DNA of 45,733 bases from Candidatus Thermoflexus tengchongensis (GCA_016842085.1 JAEVEX010000031.1:1-45733); one strand, 5' to 3'; shown: positions 9,632 through 19,270, counted from the first letter of the stretch. Numbers and translations: made by a program. Notes: generated from the letters alone by a model not told the origin.

Positions 9632-9660
9632 TTGCAGAATCCCACCGGACTGACTATAAT
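9632..9660 (+). promoter_or_regulatory. Sigma-70-type promoter for the S1 gene
   Basis: TTGCAG (9632-9637) and a perfect TATAAT (9655-9660) are separated by 17 bp. The start codon of the S1 protein is 79 bp downstream. The position supports starting the gene at 9739 rather than at the 5' end of the longer open frame (9379). Confidence 0.65.
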
Positions 9661-9738
9661 TGGGGAAAGCCCTTCACGGGACCGGAGCAGCCATCCGTCG
9701 CCGAAGGATTCGAATCTGCATCAGGAGTATACCCGGTG

Positions 9739-10944
9739 ATGAACGAAGAGATCCGGCAGGATCGCCCCGAAGACACCAGCGCCATGGCCGAGATGGGCGA
9801 ATGGCTGGAGATGTCCCCTTCCTCCCTTCGTCGGGGAGATATCGTGCAGGGGACGATCGTTCGGATCACCCCGACGGAGATCCTGGTGGATATCGGAATG
9901 AAAGCAGAAGGGGTGATCACAGGCCGCGAGCTGGAACGGATGCCCAAAGAGATCCGGGAGGTCCTGCGGGAGGGAGACGTAATCCAGGTCCAGGTGGTGA
10001 ACCCGGAGGATCGCAGCGGGAACATCCTGCTCTCCCTCCAGCGGGCGCTGATGGAGGAGGACTGGCAGCAGGCCCGCCGGCTGATGCAGGAGGGGGAGAT
10101 CCTGGAGCTCACGGTCAACGGTTATAACAAGGGCGGGCTGGTGGTGAAGGTGGGTCGGCTTCGCGGCTTCATCCCTGCCTCCCATGTGGTTCCTCAGGAG
10201 GCTGGGGAGGAAAAGCTGCCTGTGGAGCAACGGCTGAAGCGCCGGGTGGGGCAGAAGATCTATGCCCGGATCATCGAGGCGGACCCGGAGGCCAACCGGT
10301 TGATCCTCTCCGAACGGGAAGCGCAGCAGGAGCTCCGGCGTCGTCAGAAGGAAGAGCTGCTCGCTCGTCTCGAGCCGGGGATGCGCGTGAAGGGGCGCGT
10401 GATCAGCCTGGCGGACTTCGGGGCGTTCGTCGATCTGGGCGGCGCAGATGGCCTGATCCACATCAGCGAGCTCTCCTGGCGTCGGGTGAACCACCCCCGC
10501 GAGGTCCTCTCCGTGGGCCAGGAGATCGAGGTGGAAGTCATCAGCGTGGATCGGGAGCGCAAGCGCATCGCCCTGAGCCGCAAACGGGTGGAGCCGGACC
10601 CCTGGCAGCAAGCGGTGGCCCAGCTCCGGGAAGGGCAGCTGGTCGAGGCCGTGATCACCCGACTGACCAATTTCGGGGCCTTCGCGGCGCTGAAGGAGTT
10701 CCCGGGGGTGGAGGGCCTGATCCATATCTCCGAGCTGGCCGAACATCGGGTTCATCATCCCAAAGAAGTGGTTCGCGAAGGGGAAGAGCTGGTGGTCCGC
10801 CTGATCCGGATCGATCAGGAGAACCGGCGGCTGGCCCTCAGCTTGCGTCGCGTGGCTTCCCCCGAATATGCGATGCTGGATTGGGAGATGGCCCGGGCCC
10901 GCCTTCAAACGGAGGAGGGGAAAAGCCCGGAGGAGCCCTCCTGA
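9739..10944 (+). CDS. rpsA: Ribosomal protein S1-like RNA-binding protein, four S1 domains
   Basis: 401 residues with four S1 OB-folds at about 32-103, 117-192, 213-283 and 297-371. Domains 3 and 4 have the classical [20 protein letters not shown] and [12 protein letters not shown]...GLIHISE motifs. The four-domain form is usual in Gram-positive-type and Chloroflexota S1 proteins, against six in E. coli. It should bind mRNA on the 30S subunit. The frame is open 360 bp upstream, but AGGAG at 9723-9727 before ATG 9739, the promoter at 9632-9660 and low-complexity upstream translation fix this start. A terminator follows. Confidence 0.9.
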   Translation: MNEEIRQDRPEDTSAMAEMGEWLEMSPSSLRRGDIVQGTIVRITPTEILVDIGMKAEGVITGRELERMPKEIREVLREGDVIQVQVVNPEDRSGNILLSLQRALMEEDWQQARRLMQEGEILELTVNGYNKGGLVVKVGRLRGFIPASHVVPQEAGEEKLPVEQRLKRRVGQKIYARIIEADPEANRLILSEREAQQELRRRQKEELLARLEPGMRVKGRVISLADFGAFVDLGGADGLIHISELSWRRVNHPREVLSVGQEIEVEVISVDRERKRIALSRKRVEPDPWQQAVAQLREGQLVEAVITRLTNFGAFAALKEFPGVEGLIHISELAEHRVHHPKEVVREGEELVVRLIRIDQENRRLALSLRRVASPEYAMLDWEMARARLQTEEGKSPEEPS

Positions 10945-11014
10945 ACTCCTGGATCAACGGGACAGGAGCCGCACGGCTGGTTTTTCCCCTGGAGGTTATG
11001 GATGGAAGGGGCGA

Positions 11015-11044
11015 GCGGGGCGCCTTCAGCGCCCCGCTTTCTGT
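11015..11044 (+). terminator. Rho-independent terminator after the S1 gene
   Basis: A 9-bp stem GCGGGGCGC / GCGCCCCGC (11015-11023 with 11029-11037) has the loop CTTCA and is followed by TTTCTGTT. Confidence 0.85.
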
Positions 11045-11201
11045 TAGGCTTTCCGCTGTGGGGCCCCCGTTCGAGGGGATTGGGATCTCAGGACCTCAGG
11101 GAGAGAGGAGAAATCCCAAACCCCCAGGGGGCTGGCTGCGTAGCCTCGCTTGAAGAACAAACGGTGGGATCCCTAAACTAACTGAAAAGGGGGCGGCGTG
11201 T

Positions 11202-11207
11202 TATACT
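11202..11207 (+). promoter_or_regulatory. Candidate -10 box for clpC
   Basis: TATACT at 11202-11207 is 63 bp upstream of the clpC start. The -35 position holds only a weak TAACTG (11179-11184). No CIRCE or CtsR-type operator was seen. The gap 10945-11270 otherwise holds the S1 terminator and no gene. Confidence 0.4.
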
Positions 11208-11270
11208 ATCATCAGAACCGGCTGCGTGTTCGCCCCTGGAAACCCTGCGGTCGGTTTGAAGGAGGACGCT

Positions 11271-13739
11271 GTGTCCAGCAAGCTGGATCGGTTTACCCAG
11301 CGGGCCAGGCGGGTGCTGGCGTTGGCTCAGGAGGAGGCCGAACGCCTGAACCACACGTACATCGGCACTGAACACCTGCTCCTGGGCCTCGTCAAGGAAG
11401 AGAACGGCATCGCCGGCCAGGTGCTCCGACGCCTGGGCGTCACCCCGCAGAAGGTGGAGGAAATGGTCCTTCGGATGTCGGGGCCTGGCCGCCGCACCCC
11501 CCATAGCAAGCCCGATCTGACGCCCCGGATCCGTCGGGTGATCGAGCTAGCCGTCGATGAGGCCCGACGTATGGGGCATCATTACATCGGCACCGAGCAT
11601 CTTCTCCTCGGGCTGGTCCGCCTGGGTGACGGGATGGCGGTGGATATCCTCAAGAGCCTGGGGCTGTCCCTGGAGCAGATCCGACGGGAAACCAATCGGG
11701 CGATCCAGGAGACGACCGCAGCCGCCCGGCCCCGGCGGGAGCGCCCGAAGACGCCCCTGCTCGATCAGCTGGCCATCGACCTGACCGCCCTGGCCGAGGA
11801 AGGGAAGCTGGACCCTGTCATCGGACGGGAGCAGGAGATCGAGCGGGTGATCCAGATCCTCTCCCGACGGACCAAGAACAACCCAGCGCTGATCGGGGAG
11901 CCCGGGGTGGGCAAGACCGCTATCGTGGAGGGACTGGCCCAGCGCATCGTGGCCGGCGAGGTCCCCGAGCCGCTCCTCAGCAAGCGAGTCCTGCAACTGG
12001 ATGTGGCCTCCCTGGTGGCGGGGACGATGTATCGGGGTCAGTTCGAGGAACGGCTGAAGCGGGTGCTGGAGGAACTCAAGAGCGCCGACTGCATCCTGTT
12101 CATCGATGAGATGCATATGCTGGTGGGCGCCGGGGCGGCCGGCAGCGCGGTGGACGCCGCCAACATCCTGAAGCCGGCCCTGGCTCGAGGGGAGATCCAG
12201 TGCATCGGCGCCACGACCTTCGATGAGTATCGCAAATATATCGAGAGCGACGCAGCGCTCGAGCGCCGGTTCCAGCCGGTGGTGGTGGAGGAGCCCACGA
12301 TTGAAGAAACCATCGAGATCCTGCGAGGCATCCGCCACCGCTACGAGGAGCACCACAAGTTAACCATCACGGATGAGGCGATCGAAGCCGCTGCCCGGCT
12401 CTCCGCACGCTATATCCCCGAACGCTACCTCCCGGACAAGGCGATCGATCTGATCGATGAGGCGGCGGCCCGGGTGCGGATGTATAAGGCCTCCCGCTGG
12501 CCGAGCCTCCAGAAGGTATACACCGAGCTGCGCACGGTGCAGCGCGAGCGGGAGGAGGCCCTGGCCGAACGCCGCTATGAAGATGTGGCCGATCTCAAGG
12601 CCCGGGAAGAGGAGCTCCAGGCCCAGCTCCAGCAATTGCGGATGCGCAGCGAGATCGACGAGGGGCCAAAGGTCACGGCGGAGGACATCGCCGAGGTGGT
12701 CTCCATGTGGACGGGCATCCCGGTCAGCCGCATCGCCGGGGATGAGTCCCAGCGCCTGCTCCAGATGGAGGAGGAGCTCAAGAAGCGCATCGTGGGGCAG
12801 GATGAGGCCATCAGCGTGATCTCCCGGGCGGTGCGACGGGCCCGCGCCGGCCTCAAGGATCCCCGCCGACCCATCGGCTCCTTCATCTTCCTCGGGCCGA
12901 CCGGGGTGGGCAAGACGGAGCTCACCAAGGCCCTGGCGGAATTCCTCTTCGGCTCCGAGGATGCGCTGCTCCAGCTGGATATGTCGGAGTTCATGGAGCG
13001 ACATAACGTCTCCCGCCTGGTAGGGGCGCCCCCCGGCTACGTCGGCTACGAGGACGCCGGCCAGCTCACTGAGTATGTGCGCCGGCGGCCCTATTGCATC
13101 GTGGTCTTCGACGAGATCGAGAAGGCTCACCCCGATGTGTTCAACATGCTCCTCCAGATCATGGAGGAGGGACGGCTGACGGATGCCCGAGGTCGCAAGG
13201 TGGATTTCCGCAACACGATCATTATCATGACTTCCAACATCGGCGCGGAGACCATCCGCAAGGCCCACCTGGGCTTCCCCACCCAGAAGCAGGAGGACGT
13301 GGACCTGGAGCGGCGCTACCGGGAGATGCGGGAGAAGCTCCTCAATGAGCTGCGCAAGGTCTTCCGGCCCGAGTTCCTCAACCGGGTGGATCAGGTGGTG
13401 GTCTTCCGGCCGCTGAGCCGGGAGGACATCCTGAAGATTGTGGACCTGGAGCTGGGCAAGGTGGCCGCCCGCCTTAAGGAGCACCGCCTGAGCATCGAGG
13501 CCACGCCGGCCGCCAAGGCCTTCCTGGCCGATAAGGGCTACGATCCCGAATACGGCGCGCGGCCGCTGCGCCGGGTGATCCAGAATCTGGTGGAGGACGC
13601 CCTCTCCGAAGGGATGCTGGCCGGGAAGTTTGGGCCAGGAGATACAGTGATCATCGACCTGGAGGGGGATCAGCTGGTCTTCCGCCCGAAGGGGATCGAG
13701 GAACTGACCCCACCGCCCGCGCTGATCGTGGAAGGATAA
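11271..13739 (+). CDS. clpC: ATP-dependent Clp protease ATPase subunit ClpC
   Basis: 822 residues. Two Clp_N repeats ([17 protein letters not shown] and [17 protein letters not shown]) precede AAA module 1 (Walker [11 protein letters not shown], Walker [11 protein letters not shown]). A middle region with a UVR-like segment ([15 protein letters not shown]) marks ClpC rather than ClpB, and AAA module 2 ([23 protein letters not shown]) follows. It unfolds substrates for ClpP, which is not in the window. GTG 11271 is taken as start because GGAGG at 11261-11265 is well spaced and the Clp_N domain begins directly. The gene is monocistronic, bounded by terminators on both sides. Confidence 0.96.
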   Translation: MSSKLDRFTQRARRVLALAQEEAERLNHTYIGTEHLLLGLVKEENGIAGQVLRRLGVTPQKVEEMVLRMSGPGRRTPHSKPDLTPRIRRVIELAVDEARRMGHHYIGTEHLLLGLVRLGDGMAVDILKSLGLSLEQIRRETNRAIQETTAAARPRRERPKTPLLDQLAIDLTALAEEGKLDPVIGREQEIERVIQILSRRTKNNPALIGEPGVGKTAIVEGLAQRIVAGEVPEPLLSKRVLQLDVASLVAGTMYRGQFEERLKRVLEELKSADCILFIDEMHMLVGAGAAGSAVDAANILKPALARGEIQCIGATTFDEYRKYIESDAALERRFQPVVVEEPTIEETIEILRGIRHRYEEHHKLTITDEAIEAAARLSARYIPERYLPDKAIDLIDEAAARVRMYKASRWPSLQKVYTELRTVQREREEALAERRYEDVADLKAREEELQAQLQQLRMRSEIDEGPKVTAEDIAEVVSMWTGIPVSRIAGDESQRLLQMEEELKKRIVGQDEAISVISRAVRRARAGLKDPRRPIGSFIFLGPTGVGKTELTKALAEFLFGSEDALLQLDMSEFMERHNVSRLVGAPPGYVGYEDAGQLTEYVRRRPYCIVVFDEIEKAHPDVFNMLLQIMEEGRLTDARGRKVDFRNTIIIMTSNIGAETIRKAHLGFPTQKQEDVDLERRYREMREKLLNELRKVFRPEFLNRVDQVVVFRPLSREDILKIVDLELGKVAARLKEHRLSIEATPAAKAFLADKGYDPEYGARPLRRVIQNLVEDALSEGMLAGKFGPGDTVIIDLEGDQLVFRPKGIEELTPPPALIVEG

Positions 13740-13749
13740 GCAGGGGCAA

Positions 13750-13779
13750 CCGGGGGCGCGGACGCGCCCCCGGTTTTTT
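13750..13779 (+). terminator. Strong terminator after clpC
   Basis: CCGGGGGCGCG (13750-13760) pairs perfectly with CGCGCCCCCGG (13763-13773) across a GA loop, followed by six T. It separates clpC from the convergent UbiD gene. Confidence 0.92.
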
Positions 13780-13814
13780 AAACGCAGGAATTCCACGGTG
13801 GGTTTCCTCGACCC

Positions 13815-15281
13815 TCACGGGAGCCCGTATTCTCCCCATCGTCGATCCACCAGCGCCCGGATCTCCGGGCTCATCTCGATGCGCTCCGGCCAGCCCCGGG
13901 GATGTCCCTCCTCCGGCCCCTTGGCCGTCGCGTCGATGCCGATTTTGCCCCCGTATGCCCGCAAGGGCGCGACGTGATCCAGATGATCCACCGGCCCTTC
14001 CACGATCACCACATCCCGCTTCCAGTCCACATTCCCCAGCACCTGCCATGCCACCTCGGATAAGTTGTGGACATCCACCCAGCCATCCACGACCACAATG
14101 CATTTGGCCAGGCTCAGCAGCCCCAGGCCCCACAAACCGAAGATCACCTTGCGGGCATGGCCCGGGAAGCGCTTGCGGATGCTGACGATCACCAGGTTGT
14201 GGAAAACCCCTTCGGCAGGCATGTTGTAATCGACCACCTCTGGCAGGAACAGGCGGATCAGCGGAAGGAACAGCCGCTCCGTGGCTTTGCCCATCCAGTA
14301 ATCCTCCATCGGCGGGCGGCCGACGATCGTGGTGGGGTAGATGGGATCCCGCCGGTGGGTGATCGCGGTGACGTGCATCACCGGGAAAGGCTCCGGCGGC
14401 GTGTAATAGCCGGTGTGATCGCCGAAGGGGCCCTCCATGCGCTGTTCCCGGGGATCGATGTAGCCTTCGATGACGATTTCCGCATGAGCTGGAACTTCGA
14501 GGGGCTGGGTGATGCAGGGAACCATTTCCACAGGTCGCCCCCGAAGCCATCCGGCGAGCAGATACTCATCGATATCCGGGGGAAGCGGTGCGCTCGCCGC
14601 CCAGATGCAGGCGGGATCCCCACCCAGGGCTACCGCGATGGGGATCCGTTCGACCCCCACCTCCCGGGCGGCCCGTTCATGCTCCGCGCCGCCCTTATGG
14701 ATCTGCCAGTGGACCCCCAGGGTGCGCTCATCGTGGACCTGGAGGCGATACAGCCCGACGTTGCGTTTCCCGGTGCGGGGATCCCGGGTGATCACCTGGC
14801 CCAGGGTGATGTAACGGCCTGCATCTTTGGGCCAGCATTTCAGGATCGGCAGGCGATCGAGGGATGGATGTTCGGTTTCCACGACCTCCTGACAGGGCGC
14901 CCGGGAGACCCGCCGGGGGCCCAGCCCGATGCTCCGCAGGGTCCCCAGCACCTGGCCCAGGCGCTGAAAGGCTTCCCCCAGGCTCTGAGGGAGCTCCGGG
15001 CGCAGCAACGTCTCCAGTCGCTTTCGAAGCTCCTCCAGGTCTTCCACCCCCAGCGCCCAGGCCATGCGCTGGCGGGTCCCGAACAGGTTGATGGCGACGG
15101 GGATCCCTTTGCCATCCACATTTTCGAAAAGGAGCGCCTTGTTGCGGGCGGGCGGACCCTTCATCACCCGGTCGGCGATCTCCGTGATCTCGAGCTCGGC
15201 GGAGACCGGGGCGCGAATGCGGATTAACTCTCCGGCTCGTTCCAGATGGTTGAGAAAATCCCGAAGATCCTGATAGGCCAT
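13815..15281 (-). CDS. UbiD-family prenylated-FMN decarboxylase
   Basis: 488 residues matching the UbiD family throughout: LRDFLNHLERAGELIRI at the start, then IPIAVALGGDPA, the signature EGPFGDHTGYYTPPEPFPV and a late KCIVVVDGWVDVHN. Such enzymes use prenylated FMN, made by UbiX, to decarboxylate aromatic or alpha,beta-unsaturated acids. In quinone-using bacteria they may serve menaquinone synthesis. The substrate cannot be read from sequence and no UbiX or quinone gene is adjacent. ATG 15281 is chosen because GAGGAG precedes it and the family N-terminus begins there; the open frame extends 27 codons further. Confidence 0.9.
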   Translation of the reverse strand: MAYQDLRDFLNHLERAGELIRIRAPVSAELEITEIADRVMKGPPARNKALLFENVDGKGIPVAINLFGTRQRMAWALGVEDLEELRKRLETLLRPELPQSLGEAFQRLGQVLGTLRSIGLGPRRVSRAPCQEVVETEHPSLDRLPILKCWPKDAGRYITLGQVITRDPRTGKRNVGLYRLQVHDERTLGVHWQIHKGGAEHERAAREVGVERIPIAVALGGDPACIWAASAPLPPDIDEYLLAGWLRGRPVEMVPCITQPLEVPAHAEIVIEGYIDPREQRMEGPFGDHTGYYTPPEPFPVMHVTAITHRRDPIYPTTIVGRPPMEDYWMGKATERLFLPLIRLFLPEVVDYNMPAEGVFHNLVIVSIRKRFPGHARKVIFGLWGLGLLSLAKCIVVVDGWVDVHNLSEVAWQVLGNVDWKRDVVIVEGPVDHLDHVAPLRAYGGKIGIDATAKGPEEGHPRGWPERIEMSPEIRALVDRRWGEYGLP

Positions 15282-15394
15282 GGGCTCGTCTCCTCGCCGA
15301 TTGTGGGGATCCAGGTTAATCCTGCAGCCGCACCTGGCCTTCCAGTGGGGCCACCACCCCACCTGGAGGCTCCTTCAGAGCATCCAGAGTGGGC

Positions 15395-15461
15395 GTAGGG
15401 CAACTGCTTGCAGTTGCCCTACGGGGAGGCTCCGCTCAACGATCGGCGGTTGTCGTATTAA
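15395..15461 (-). repeat. Interspersed hairpin repeat, copy B
   Basis: Inverse-orientation relative of copy A at 8499-8570, with the same 13-bp stem (15395-15422) and the same flanking arm with small differences (GATCGNCGGTTGTCG type). It lies between the divergent UbiD and VOC genes. The gap 15282-15583 otherwise contains only the VOC promoter. Confidence 0.75.
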
Positions 15462-15546
15462 TCATAGCGGATTTCCCCGGGGCTCTGGGGGCCGGCGGGT
15501 CGCCAAAGACGGTCATGAGGGGCTCTTTAGAACAGGCCAATGCCGC

Positions 15547-15552
15547 TATAAT
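15547..15552 (+). promoter_or_regulatory. -10 box for the VOC gene
   Basis: A perfect TATAAT lies 31 bp upstream of ATG 15584. The -35 region (TCTTTAGA around 15524-15531) is poor. Confidence 0.5.
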
Positions 15553-15583
15553 GGAGGTAACCTGGAGCACGGAGGAGGTCAGA

Positions 15584-16021
15584 ATGCCGGTGGTGCGCAA
15601 AGTTCAGGGGGTCCTGTATCGGGTGCAGGATCTGGCGCGGGCCAAAGCCTTCTACGGGGAAACCCTGGGCCTGCCGATGCGCGGGGAGGACCCGGAGGGG
15701 CGATGGGTGGAATTTGGCCCGCCCCGTGGACCACGGATCCTGCTGCACCAGAGCCCGGAAGGGGTGGCGGGAAATGCGGGGGGCGGCGCCCTGTTTGAAG
15801 TGCGCAACGCCCGACGCGTCCTCAACCGCCTGAAGCGCCAGGGGGTCCGAACCGGGGAGCTGGTCGAGATCCCGGGCGTGATGGTGCTGGGGACGTTTTA
15901 TGATCCGGATGGGAATCCCCTGCACGTGGTCCAATCGCTGCTTCCGAAAGCTCCCCGCCGCCGGAAAGCCCCGGAGGAGGGCGAGGCAGGGTCTGTTGAG
16001 GGGAGCGATCAGGGCAGCTGA
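15584..16021 (+). CDS. VOC (glyoxalase/bleomycin resistance fold) protein
   Basis: 145 residues in one vicinal-oxygen-chelate module: VLYRVQDLARAKAFYGETLG at the start and MVLGTFYDPDGNPLHVVQS at the end, followed by a basic, charged tail. The family includes glyoxalases, dioxygenases and resistance proteins; the substrate is unknown. ATG 15584 is preceded by GGAGGAGG (15570-15578). It has its own TATAAT box and a terminator, so it is a single-gene unit. Confidence 0.85.
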   Translation: MPVVRKVQGVLYRVQDLARAKAFYGETLGLPMRGEDPEGRWVEFGPPRGPRILLHQSPEGVAGNAGGGALFEVRNARRVLNRLKRQGVRTGELVEIPGVMVLGTFYDPDGNPLHVVQSLLPKAPRRRKAPEEGEAGSVEGSDQGS

Positions 16022-16040
16022 TCGTTCCGGATTCCGGAAG

Positions 16041-16080
16041 ATTCGGGGCAGGTGGCTCCGCCGCCTGCCCCGAATCATTT
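16041..16080 (+). terminator. Terminator-like hairpin after the VOC gene
   Basis: A 16-bp stem (16041-16056 with 16060-16075, one G-T wobble, loop TCC) runs from ATTCGGGGCAGG to CCTGCCCCGAAT and is followed by CATTTCTC. Confidence 0.8.
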
Positions 16081-16189
16081 CTCTCCCTTTCGCCGTGCAT
16101 CCGATCGGGGTGAAATAGAATCAGAGTAGGACGTATACCCATCATCTCTGAACGATCCGTCAGATCCTTTCGGAGGAGCATCCTTCGCG

Positions 16190-16897
16190 ATGGGGCGACC
16201 GTTACGAATCGCGATCGATGGGCCGGCGGCCTCGGGGAAGAGCACGCTGGCCCAGCGTCTCGCTGCCTATCTGGGATATGCGTATATCGATACCGGGGTC
16301 ATGTATCGGGCGGTGACCTGGGCCGCCCTGCAGCGCGGCATCCCGGTGACGGACGAAAACGCCCTGACCCGTCTGGCCGAGACCCTGGACCTGGACATCC
16401 TGCCCCCCACTGAGGCCGATGGCCGGCCATATACGGTGCTGGTGGAGGGTGTGGATATCACCTGGGCGCTGCGGAGCCCGGAGGTGGACGCCGCGGTCTC
16501 CCAGGTATCGGCTTATCCGGGCGTCCGTCGCGCCCTCACCCAGCGTCAGCGCCAGATCGGGTTGCGGGGCCGGGTGGTGATGGTCGGGCGGGACATCGGA
16601 ACGGTGGTCCTTCCCGAGGCCGATTTCAAGCTTTATCTGGACGCGGATCTAAAGACCCGGGCGTGGCGTCGTTATCGGGAGCTTCAGGATCGTGGGGAAG
16701 CCGTATCCTTCGAGGAGGTCCTGGAGACCATGCGGCAGCGGGACGCCCTGGATCAGGGGCGGGAGGTTGCGCCGCTGCGCCCGGCCCCTGACGCCGTGGT
16801 CCTGGACACCACCGCAATGGATATCGAGGAAGTGTTCCAGCGGGTGCTGGCCCTCATGGAGGCCCGGTGCCGGGAGACGCCCCATGTGGCGGGTTGA
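16190..16897 (+). CDS. cmk: Cytidylate kinase
   Basis: 235 residues. The P-loop is DGPAASGKSTLA; the acceptor region is YIDTGVMYRAVTW; VVMVGRDIGTVVLPEADFKLYLDA is the CMP-specific region, and RR and DSxD-like positions follow (QRDALDQGREVAPL). The enzyme phosphorylates CMP and dCMP in the cytoplasm. ATG 16190 is preceded by GGAGGAG (16171-16177). The PHP gene overlaps its end by 14 bp, so the two are co-transcribed. Confidence 0.95.
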   Translation: MGRPLRIAIDGPAASGKSTLAQRLAAYLGYAYIDTGVMYRAVTWAALQRGIPVTDENALTRLAETLDLDILPPTEADGRPYTVLVEGVDITWALRSPEVDAAVSQVSAYPGVRRALTQRQRQIGLRGRVVMVGRDIGTVVLPEADFKLYLDADLKTRAWRRYRELQDRGEAVSFEEVLETMRQRDALDQGREVAPLRPAPDAVVLDTTAMDIEEVFQRVLALMEARCRETPHVAG

Positions 16898-17543
16898 GCT
16901 GCACGCCCATACGGTTTGCTCTCCAGATAGCCTGGTTTCCCTGGAGGATTTCCTTTCCGCCTGCCGTCGGAAAGGCCTGGACCGCGTGGCGGTGACCGAT
17001 CACAACACCATCGAGGGGGCGTTGCGGCTGAAGGAACGGGCCCCGGATCTGATCATCGTGGGCGAGGAGATCCGCACCCGGGAGGGGGAAGTGCTCGCTT
17101 ACTTCATTGAGCGGGAGATCCCAAGGGGTCTTCCCCTGATGGAAACCATCCATCGGATCCGGGAGCAGGGCGGCGTGGTGGCGCTTCCTCATCCCTGCGA
17201 CCGGGCGCGAGGCTCCGCAGTGGGTCGGGAGATCGCCGAGGCTGTGCTCCCCATAGTGGACGCGGTAGAGATCTTCAACGCGCGCTGTGTGTTTCCGGGC
17301 GACAATGTCTGCGCCGCGGCGCTGGCCGCGCGGTTCGGCAAGCCGGGCTTCTCCGGCAGCGATGCTCACACGCTCTGGGAGCTGGGCCGGGCGTGGACGG
17401 CCCTTCCGCCCTTTGAGGACGCGGCGAGTTTCCTGCAAGCCCTGCGTCAGGCCCGCCCCACCCGCCGTCTGAGCCCCTTCTGGGTGCACCTGCTTTCCAC
17501 GTGGGCGAAGTGGCGCCGTGCCCGCAGGAGGGTTCGAGATTAG
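16884..17543 (+). CDS. PHP-domain phosphoesterase
   Basis: 219 residues with the PHP metal-site series: [12 protein letters not shown] near the start, [11 protein letters not shown], a Glu in [13 protein letters not shown], and SGSDAHT near the C-terminus. Family members are metal-dependent phosphoesterases such as nucleoside bisphosphate phosphatases; the substrate is unknown. It starts inside the end of cmk (14-bp overlap). Its 3' end lies about 2 bp from the ruined end of the integron integrase, which marks the integron boundary. Confidence 0.88.
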   Translation: MWRVELHAHTVCSPDSLVSLEDFLSACRRKGLDRVAVTDHNTIEGALRLKERAPDLIIVGEEIRTREGEVLAYFIEREIPRGLPLMETIHRIREQGGVVALPHPCDRARGSAVGREIAEAVLPIVDAVEIFNARCVFPGDNVCAAALAARFGKPGFSGSDAHTLWELGRAWTALPPFEDAASFLQALRQARPTRRLSPFWVHLLSTWAKWRRARRRVRD

Positions 17544-17544
17544 A

Positions 17545-18465
17545 TTCGCCTCCTTCCTGTGCCCCAGCAACTCCTGGGCCGTGCGAATGCCGTGTATCCG
17601 GCTTCCAGCAAGAGGGTGGCGAAAGAGTGGCGGAAGGTGTGGGGGATCACCCTCCTGGAGATGCCGGCCAGTTGGGCGGCGCGGCGTATGGCTTTCTGGA
17701 GGCTACCTGGATCCACAATGGTGGCGCCGCACGACGCCGGAACGCGGATCCACGGAGAGGCGCGCCGGCGGGAAGACCCACTGCCAGATCCACTCCCGTT
17801 CTGCGCTGGGAGACTTGTGGGCCAGGGCGTCCGGCAGGTAGACGGCGCCGTACCCGCGGGCGAAGTCCTGTTGGTGGATGCGTTTCACCTGCTGCAAGTG
17901 CAGCGGCAGGGGTTCGACAAGGGCGTGGGGCGGCACCGTGATACGGCCCTTCTGCCCTTTCCCATCGCGGACGATGATCTGGTGCCGGGCAAAATCCAGG
18001 TCTTTCACGTGCAGGCGCAGGCCGCTGCCGTAGAGGAACGGGGCCATCAGCAGGTGCACGCCGGAGAGGCGAGCCAGCACGCGCTGCACCTCCTCGCGGG
18101 TGAGAACGGTGGGGAGGCGTTTGGGCTTCTTCGCGCGCACGGCGTCGATGGAAAAATCCAGCTCTTGTCCGAGAACCTCATGGTACAGGAACAACAACGC
18201 GCCGAGGGCCTGGTTCTGGGTGCGGGCGGTGACGTTTTCTTCTACGGCGAGGTAGGTGAGGAAGGCTTCGATCTCCGGAGCGCCCATGTCTTTCGGATGG
18301 CGCCTGTTGTGGAAAAGGATGTAGCGTTTGATCCAATCGATGTAGGCCTGTTCGGTGCGGTAAGAGTAGGGCTTGCGGCGCAGCGCCTCGCGCACGCGCT
18401 CGAGGAGCCTGGGCGGGTGTTGCGGACGGGCGGAGTGTTATGATGACGAATTTGACATTTGACAT
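17545..18465 (-). pseudogene. intI: Integron-type tyrosine recombinase (IntI), degraded
   Basis: The N-terminal part matches IntI closely: [39 protein letters not shown] and [19 protein letters not shown]. The integron-specific insert is also present ([21 protein letters not shown]), as is box [18 protein letters not shown]. Lesions: the ATG at 18465 is out of frame with the body (a TAA lies in frame near 18439); about six residues are missing after YGSGLRL; a one-base insertion lies near 17715-17719; a two-base insertion lies near 17595; and the gene ends after LLGHRK, losing the catalytic Tyr. It lies divergent to the cassette array, exactly as intI should. It cannot make an active enzyme as read. 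Confidence 0.9.
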
Positions 18466-18485
18466 GAGAAAGCTTTCCTTATAAG
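18459..18485 (+). promoter_or_regulatory. Candidate Pc promoter of the cassette array
   Basis: TTGACA (18459-18464) and TATAAG (18480-18485) are separated by 15 bp; another TTGACA is at 18452-18457. They point into the cassettes and overlap the first codons of intI on the other strand. The spacing is shorter than the usual 17 bp, so strength is uncertain. Confidence 0.5.
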
Positions 18486-18533
18486 CTCCCTGGAAGGCGG
18501 AGATTGCGGATTCCGTCTAATCAACAGTTGGGC
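18466..18533 (+). other. Candidate attI site
   Basis: The segment between intI and the first cassette ends in CAGTTGGGC. GTTGGGC (18527-18533) fits the integron crossover consensus GTTRRRY and marks the left edge of the first cassette. attI sites vary between integrons, so the call depends on position and on the crossover box. Confidence 0.5.
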
Positions 18534-18578
18534 GGCGTAGCCACTTGTGTCGCTCCTCCACAGGAAAGGAGTCGCCTA

Positions 18579-18998
18579 ATGTCCGATACAGTCGCTGAAG
18601 TAACGCAAGTTGTCCACGCATTCGCTGAATGCTGGAATCGGCATGATATGAACGCTTTTGCTGAGCTCTTCGCGCCGGATGCGGAGTTCGTCAACGTCGT
18701 GGGTCTCTGGTGGAAAGGCAGGGATGAAATCAAGAAGGCCCACGAGTTCACACACGCAACGCTGTTCAAGAACAGCCGATTGACCATCACCGACGTTTCC
18801 GTTCGATTTCCTGTCGCGAGTGTTGCCATAGCCAGGTCTCGATGGGTTCTTGAAGGACATGTCTCTCCCGAGGGCGCGCCACTTCCCCCACGCGCCGGAA
18901 TCCTTCTCATAGTGCTCGCTCGCAGTTCGGGAGTATGGTCGATCATCGACGCACAGAATACGGACATCATCGAGGGCGTACTCTCGCGCCCTCAGTAA
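18579..18998 (+). CDS. SnoaL-like (SgcJ/EcaC-type) protein, cassette gene
   Basis: 139 residues of the SnoaL/NTF2-like fold: VTQVVHAFAECWNRHDMNAF, FAPDAEFVNVVGLWWKG, then a beta-sheet region ending IIDAQNTDIIEG. This DUF4440-type family is often carried on integron cassettes; its substrates are mostly unknown. ATG 18579 has AGGAAAGGAG at 18562-18571. The codons are less GC-rich than those of neighbouring chromosomal genes, consistent with acquisition. The gene lies between the attI candidate and the first attC-like site, in the expected orientation, so it could be read from Pc. Confidence 0.85.
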   Translation: MSDTVAEVTQVVHAFAECWNRHDMNAFAELFAPDAEFVNVVGLWWKGRDEIKKAHEFTHATLFKNSRLTITDVSVRFPVASVAIARSRWVLEGHVSPEGAPLPPRAGILLIVLARSSGVWSIIDAQNTDIIEGVLSRPQ

Positions 18999-19028
18999 AG
19001 CATGGGCTGTAGTGAACAGAGCGGTGAC

Positions 19029-19098
19029 GTCCAACGACGGGTTGCCCCCGACGTTGCTCCGCTGCGCTCCGCGACGCGGCTGATCCCGACCATTAGCC
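19029..19098 (+). other. attC-like site 1 (divergent)
   Basis: GTCCAAC (19029-19035, fits RYYYAAC) opens the site and ATTAGCC (19092-19098) closes it, with one mismatch to GTTRRRY. The inner arm CGCGGCTGA matches the other sites, but its partner arm is poorly paired. It starts 30 bp after the SnoaL-like gene stop. Confidence 0.5.
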
Positions 19099-19270
19099 AG
19101 CCTGGTCGGGCCTGGGCGAGGCGCGGTCGCAGGTTGCCGGTTGGCGGGGGTCTTGCCTCGCGCAGCGCGGCGCGATGGCCGGGCGTGGAGCCGTTGGTCG
19201 GCGGTGGTGCGTGGGGTGGGCGACTTGGTAGTCGGCCGGCGTTCTGGGGCCTGAGTTAAACGGCGCTTGT
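19099..19270 (+). other. Cassette 2, no credible gene
   Basis: 172 bp of GC-rich DNA between attC-like sites 1 and 2. The only plus-strand open frame begins in the preceding attC and has low-complexity translation, so I regard the cassette as non-coding. Confidence 0.45.

Noticed and set aside
9379-9738. Upstream extension of the S1 protein frame
   Set aside because: The translation has no similarity, contains REP-like sequence, and a TTGCAG-17-TATAAT promoter lies inside it.
17703-18395. Intact short integrase
   Set aside because: The 230-residue frame ends by frameshift before the HxxR region, which is found in another frame downstream.
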